Source of the DNA: CAZFAT01 sp964517075
GTDB taxonomy: Bacteria > Acidobacteriota > Vicinamibacteria > Vicinamibacterales > SCN-69-37
Assembly (NCBI GenBank): GCA_964517075.1
Contig: CAZFAT010000036.1
Coordinates: forward strand, 1-8,245
DNA length: 8,245 nt
Direction: 5' to 3'
Shown: positions 5,559 to 8,245 of the stretch, piece by piece
Numbering within the stretch: the first letter of the stretch is position 1
Layout of the letters: the number at the start of each line of letters is the position of its first letter
The notes under the pieces: model-generated
Told to the model about the DNA's origin: nothing
Databases searched by the model: none
The model's input: the letters and a program-made list of their open reading frames with translations, nothing else
Program-made: the position numbers and the translations under genes

Positions 5559-7685
5559 TCAGTACGTCGCCGTTTCCAGAATGGCTTTCAGCACGTCGGC
5601 CACCTGCGGGAGGATGGCCTCTTCGAGGTCCGGGTAGTAGGCCACGGGCGTGTCGAGCGCGCCGACGCGGCGGACGGGGGCGTCGAGGAACTCGAACAGA
5701 TCGCCGGCCATCCGGGCGGCGAGCTCGGCGCCAAAGCCGCACGTGAGCTGGTCTTCGTGGGCGATGACCACGCGATGCGTGCGTTTGACCGCGGCGGCGA
5801 TGCCGTCCCAGTCGAACGGCATGATCGTCCGCAGGTCGATCACCATCGCCTGCACGCCTTCCTTTTCGGCCTGCTGCGCGGCGACGAGCGAGCGCTGCAC
5901 GAGCGCGCCCCAGGTGACCACGACGACGTCCGTGCCCTCGCGCCGGAGAGCGGACCGCCCGAACGGGATCGTGTAGTTCGCGCCCGGGTACCCGCCCTTG
6001 TTGTAGGTCTGCCGGTAGAGGTGTTTGTGCTCGAGGAACAGGACGGGGTCGTCGCTGCGAATGGCGGTGCGCAGCAGGCCCGCGGAGTCCTCGGCCGTCG
6101 AGGGATAGACGACGCGCAGGCCCGGACAATGCGCGAAGATGCTCTCGCCCGACTGGCTGTGGTACAGCCCGCCGCCCCGCAGGTAGCCGCCGATAGCCGC
6201 GCGGATCACCATCGGGCACGAGAACATGTTGTTGGACCGGTACCGCAGCATCGACACTTCGTCGCGGAGCTGCATCATCGCCGGCCAGATGTAATCGAAG
6301 AACTGGATCTCGACGACGGGTTTGAGGCCGCGTGTGGCCATCCCGCACGCCCGGCCGACAATGGCCGCCTCGGCGAGCGCCGTGTTGAAGACGCGATCCG
6401 ATCCATACAGCCGCTGCAGCCCGTGGGTGACCTTGAACACGCCGCCCTTGCCGGTGACCTCGGCGAGGTTGGCCTCGCGCGTCGCGTCGGCCACGTCCTC
6501 GCCGAAGACCACGACGCGCGGGTTCGCGGCCATCTCGTCCTTCAGCGTCCGGTTGATGGCCGCGACCATCGTGTCCGCCGGTCCGTCCGGCTGCGGCGAC
6601 GTCACGAACGCGGACGACGTCGGGTCGATGTCCGGGGAGTAGACGTACAAACCGACCGTCTCGGGCGAGGGGCGGGTCGCCTTCAGGGCCTCCGTCGCCG
6701 CGTCCGTCACCTCGCGATCGACGTCCCGCGCGATGTCGGTCAGGTCGGCGTCGCTCAGCATGCCGCCCTGCCGCAGCGCGGCGGCGAACCGGGTGATCGG
6801 ATCGCGCGCCGCTTCCTCCGCGCGCTCCGCGGCCGTCTTGTACGCGCGCTCGTCGTCGGAATGCGAGTGGGAGTAGGGGCGGACGACGGTGGCATGCACG
6901 AGCGCGGGCAGCCGGCGGCTTCGGCACCACGCGACGGCCTCGGTCATCGTGCGATAGCTCGCGAGGACATCCGTGCCGTCGCACCGCAGGACTTTCAGGT
7001 CCGGAAACGTCTCGACCAGACGGGAAATGCTGCCGCCGGGGGTCTGCGCGTCGACGGGCACGGAGATCGCGTAGCCGTTGTCTTCGACGAGGAAGAGCAC
7101 CGACAGCTTTCTCAGGCACGCGGCGCTCAGCGACTCCCAGAACTCGCCTTCGCTCGTCGCGCCTTCGCCCACCGAGACATAGGTGACTTCGTCGGGCTGG
7201 AATTCGGCCTCGCGCCCGCGGATGCCGGTGAGGCGGCCGTAGAGCATGCCGGCTTCGGCGCAGCCGATGGCCTGCACGCACTGCGAGCCCGTCGCGCTCG
7301 ACTGCGAGATGATGTGCAGCCGGTCATCGCCCCAGTGCGACGGCATCTGCCGGCCGCCGCTCGTCGGGTCGGACTCCGCACCCACCGCGGCCAGGAACAT
7401 GTCGAGCGGCGTCATGCCGAGCGTCAGGCAGAGCGCGCGGTCGCGGTAGTACGGATAGAACCAGTCGTGGCCGGGTCTGAGGGCCAGGCCCGCGGCGACG
7501 AGGATCGCCTCGTGGCCGGCGCCGCTGATCTGGAAATAGATCAGGCTCTGGTTCTTGAGCTGGATTTCCTTGTCGTCGATGCGCCGCGAGAGGAGCATCG
7601 TGCGGTAGATCCGGCGGAAGTCGTCGCGCGTCAGCGAGTCGGCGGCCGGAACGGCGGAGGCGGGTGGCAGGGTACTGCTCTTCAT
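5559..7685 (-). CDS. Fused alpha/beta E1 component of a 2-oxoacid dehydrogenase (thiamine-diphosphate dependent)
   Basis: The 708-residue protein joins both E1 subunits in one chain. The alpha part (about 20-340) has SGAGHEAILVAAGLAL (54-69), GGRQMPSHWGDD (110-121) and the thiamine-diphosphate/Mg site GEGATSEGEFWE (173-184) to EDNGYAISVP (201-210); GEG replaces the more usual GDG. It also has a loop with YSHSHSDDERAY (271-282) resembling the active-site/phosphorylation loop of E1-alpha. A linker (about 340-372) leads to the transketolase-like beta part with FGEDVA (394-399), NTALAEAAIVGRACGMA (434-450), QFFDYIWPAM (461-470) and a C-terminal domain including DLRTIMPFDWDGI (617-629) and HEDQLTCGFGAE (643-654). 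It would decarboxylate pyruvate or a branched-chain 2-oxoacid and pass the acyl group to an E2 lipoyl protein in the cytoplasm; substrate cannot be decided from sequence. No E2 or E3 gene lies in the window. No strong ribosome binding site precedes ATG 7685. Confidence 0.95.
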   Translation of the reverse strand: MKSSTLPPASAVPAADSLTRDDFRRIYRTMLLSRRIDDKEIQLKNQSLIYFQISGAGHEAILVAAGLALRPGHDWFYPYYRDRALCLTLGMTPLDMFLAAVGAESDPTSGGRQMPSHWGDDRLHIISQSSATGSQCVQAIGCAEAGMLYGRLTGIRGREAEFQPDEVTYVSVGEGATSEGEFWESLSAACLRKLSVLFLVEDNGYAISVPVDAQTPGGSISRLVETFPDLKVLRCDGTDVLASYRTMTEAVAWCRSRRLPALVHATVVRPYSHSHSDDERAYKTAAERAEEAARDPITRFAAALRQGGMLSDADLTDIARDVDREVTDAATEALKATRPSPETVGLYVYSPDIDPTSSAFVTSPQPDGPADTMVAAINRTLKDEMAANPRVVVFGEDVADATREANLAEVTGKGGVFKVTHGLQRLYGSDRVFNTALAEAAIVGRACGMATRGLKPVVEIQFFDYIWPAMMQLRDEVSMLRYRSNNMFSCPMVIRAAIGGYLRGGGLYHSQSGESIFAHCPGLRVVYPSTAEDSAGLLRTAIRSDDPVLFLEHKHLYRQTYNKGGYPGANYTIPFGRSALRREGTDVVVVTWGALVQRSLVAAQQAEKEGVQAMVIDLRTIMPFDWDGIAAAVKRTHRVVIAHEDQLTCGFGAELAARMAGDLFEFLDAPVRRVGALDTPVAYYPDLEEAILPQVADVLKAILETATY

Positions 7686-7690
7686 CAGGG

Positions 7691-7702
7691 AGGGGGCCCC
7701 CT
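7691..7702. repeat. Perfect 12-base GC palindrome in the E1 leader
   Basis: AGGGGGCCCCCT is a perfect palindrome centred 6 to 17 bases upstream of the E1 start codon at 7685. It lies in the proposed E1 leader, where the ribosome binding site would sit. It could be an operator or a small RNA structure that limits ribosome access, but in GC-rich DNA it may also be chance. Confidence 0.4.
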
Positions 7703-7734
7703 TCCGGCGTCGTCACCGCCGGCACAACCGCTCG

Positions 7735-7742
7735 ATTATACT
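7735..7742. promoter_or_regulatory. Overlapping divergent -10 boxes for the E1 and cupin genes
   Basis: The plus-strand octamer ATTATACT contains TATAAT on the minus strand (7740-7735, exact consensus), pointing at the E1 gene. It also contains TATACT on the plus strand (7737-7742, 5 of 6), pointing at the cupin gene. The E1 transcript would then begin near 7728 with a leader of about 43 bases; the cupin transcript would begin near 7749, only a few bases before GTG 7754. Neither direction has a good -35 hexamer at standard spacing. This is the only strongly AT-rich island in the 68-base divergent gap. Confidence 0.5.
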
Positions 7743-7753
7743 CTCGGCCTTCC

Positions 7754-8080
7754 GTGGTAGCGCCCCGTACCGTACTGGCCCGCTGGGACGAGTTGCCGCT
7801 CGAGAAGGTCACCGAGATGGTAGCGCGGAAAGTTGTCGCGGGTACCCACCTCGTGATGTGCCAGGCCTACGTCAAACGCGGAGCCATCGTGCCCGTGCAC
7901 ACCCACGCGGGCGAATCCACCATCTATGTGCTGCAGGGGGCGCTGCGCGTGCACGTGGACGCAGACCTCGTCACCGTCCGCGAAGGCGACGTCCTCATCG
8001 TGCCCGCCGGGGCGAACCGACAGGCCGAGGCCCTCGACGACACGTTTCTGCTCACGGTGAGGGGCGAGGGCGGCTCGTAG
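7754..8080 (+). CDS. Small single-domain cupin protein
   Basis: From GTG 7754 the product is 108 residues. The N-terminal WDELPLEKVTEMVARKVVAG (11-30) fits the lead-in of short cupins. Motif 1 is G43...H49-T-H51-A-G-E54...G62 (VPVHTHAGESTIYVLQG). Motif 2 is EGDVLIVPAGANRQAEAL (77-94), where the usual metal-ligand His after P-x-G-x-x is Arg89. The motif-1 His-His-Glu ligands are kept. A cytoplasmic small-molecule binding, isomerase or dioxygenase-like role is possible; no substrate can be named. The frame stays open further upstream (ATG 7664), but that would overlap the start of the divergent E1 gene and pass through the shared promoter, so 7754 is preferred. ATG 7817 has an AAGG upstream but would remove part of the fold. 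The gene is divergent from E1 and convergent with the gene at the right edge. Confidence 0.82.
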   Translation: MVAPRTVLARWDELPLEKVTEMVARKVVAGTHLVMCQAYVKRGAIVPVHTHAGESTIYVLQGALRVHVDADLVTVREGDVLIVPAGANRQAEALDDTFLLTVRGEGGS

Positions 8081-8104
8081 CCGCCGGGTTTCAGCCCTGC
8101 GGCT
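8079..8104. terminator. Hairpin between convergent genes, overlapping the cupin stop codon
   Basis: AGCCGC (8079-8084) pairs with GCGGCT (8099-8104) and GGG (8086-8088) with CCC (8095-8097), with one C/T mismatch and a six-base TTTCAG loop. It begins in the cupin TAG stop (8078-8080) and ends 4 bases before the stop codon of the minus-strand gene (8110-8108). It could end or protect both convergent transcripts. No T-run follows on either side, so it is not a textbook intrinsic terminator. The GGGTTTCAGCCC core also looks like a REP-type dispersed repeat; a genome search would be needed to tell. Confidence 0.5.
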
Positions 8105-8107
8105 CCC

Positions 8108-8245
8108 TCACTGCACCCACGGGCCCTTCTTGCCGCCGCGGTGCACATCGAATCGCCGGCGCATGCGTTCCATCCGCCACCGCGTCAGGTGATACCGCAG
8201 CGTGAGCCGGAGATCCTTCGGCCCTTTCAGGTAGAGCCAGCCGAC
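8108..8245 (-). CDS. C-terminal tail of a protein, probably rhomboid-family membrane protease (cut by window edge)
   Basis: The minus strand reads in one open frame from the right edge to TGA at 8110-8108, giving the last 45 residues. The sequence begins VGWLYLKGPKDLRLTLRYHL and continues with a strongly basic TRWRMERMRRRFDVHRGG, ending KKGPWVQ. A short hydrophobic end of a membrane segment followed by a basic 'R-RRFDVHRGG'-like tail resembles the cytoplasmic C-terminus of bacterial rhomboid-family intramembrane serine proteases. This is recognition of a tail only: the catalytic Ser and His helices lie outside the window, so the family call is tentative while the coding call is stronger (open frame, stop 27 bases from the convergent cupin stop, sensible codon use). 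Confidence 0.6.
   Translation of the reverse strand, partial: VGWLYLKGPKDLRLTLRYHLTRWRMERMRRRFDVHRGGKKGPWVQ

Noticed and set aside
5503..7281. Minus-strand open frame of 592 codons in another frame of the E1 gene
   Set aside because: Very Arg-rich and low-complexity translation; a frame shadow of the E1 gene in high-GC DNA.
7664..7753. Upstream extension of the cupin gene to ATG 7664
   Set aside because: It would overlap the divergent E1 start and translate the promoter region; the added residues match no cupin lead-in.
5757..7760. Long plus-strand open frame of 667 codons opposite the E1 gene
   Set aside because: It is antisense to a strongly supported enzyme gene, rich in Arg, His, Asp and Val as expected from the complement of GC-biased codons, and matches no recognisable family.

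Overview
This is a GC-rich (about two thirds G+C by eye), gene-dense bacterial chromosomal segment. Gene content and style (a fused alpha/beta 2-oxoacid dehydrogenase E1, a large multi-PDZ Deg protease, a GT87 membrane glycosyltransferase, and short 7-base word repeats between genes) suggest an Acidobacteriota-like organism, perhaps Vicinamibacteria. That placement is an inference from style, not from a marker gene. There are no rRNA or tRNA genes, CRISPR arrays, insertion sequences or phage genes.

Layout. Five genes run leftward on the minus strand. In transcription order they are: a fused alpha/beta E1 subunit of a thiamine-diphosphate 2-oxoacid dehydrogenase (7685-5559); a secreted HtrA/Deg serine protease with an intact His-Asp-Ser triad and four PDZ-like domains (5449-3431); a small secreted protein with a trypsin-like fold but a lost catalytic Ser and His, i.e. 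a pseudoprotease (3362-2619); the ribosome-associated GTPase TypA/BipA (2511-703); and the N-terminal two thirds or so of a GT87 multi-membrane-span glycosyltransferase that runs off the left edge (614-1). A small cupin gene (7754-8080) diverges from the E1 gene. The C-terminal tail of a further minus-strand gene, probably a rhomboid-family membrane protease, enters from the right edge (8245-8108) and converges on the cupin gene.

Control and spacing. E1 and cupin share a 68-base divergent region in which one AT-rich octamer supplies a -10 box in each direction. typA and the Deg gene each have a -10-like hexamer exactly 6 bases before the start codon, which fits leaderless transcription. A hairpin overlapping the cupin stop codon separates the two convergent genes at the right end. 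No gene-free stretch exceeds about 110 bases.

Most unusual content. All four junctions between co-directional genes carry tandem repeats of short, mostly 7-base words (AGCTATG, AGCTGTG, AGGTTCG, and CAATAAC/CAATAGC types). The two AGCT-type arrays fold into long hairpins and sit on both sides of the pseudoprotease gene. In one of them the three mismatches fall exactly every 7 bases. The protease/pseudoprotease pair is the best candidate for a linked functional module; the rest looks like housekeeping genes that are neighbours without an obvious shared pathway.
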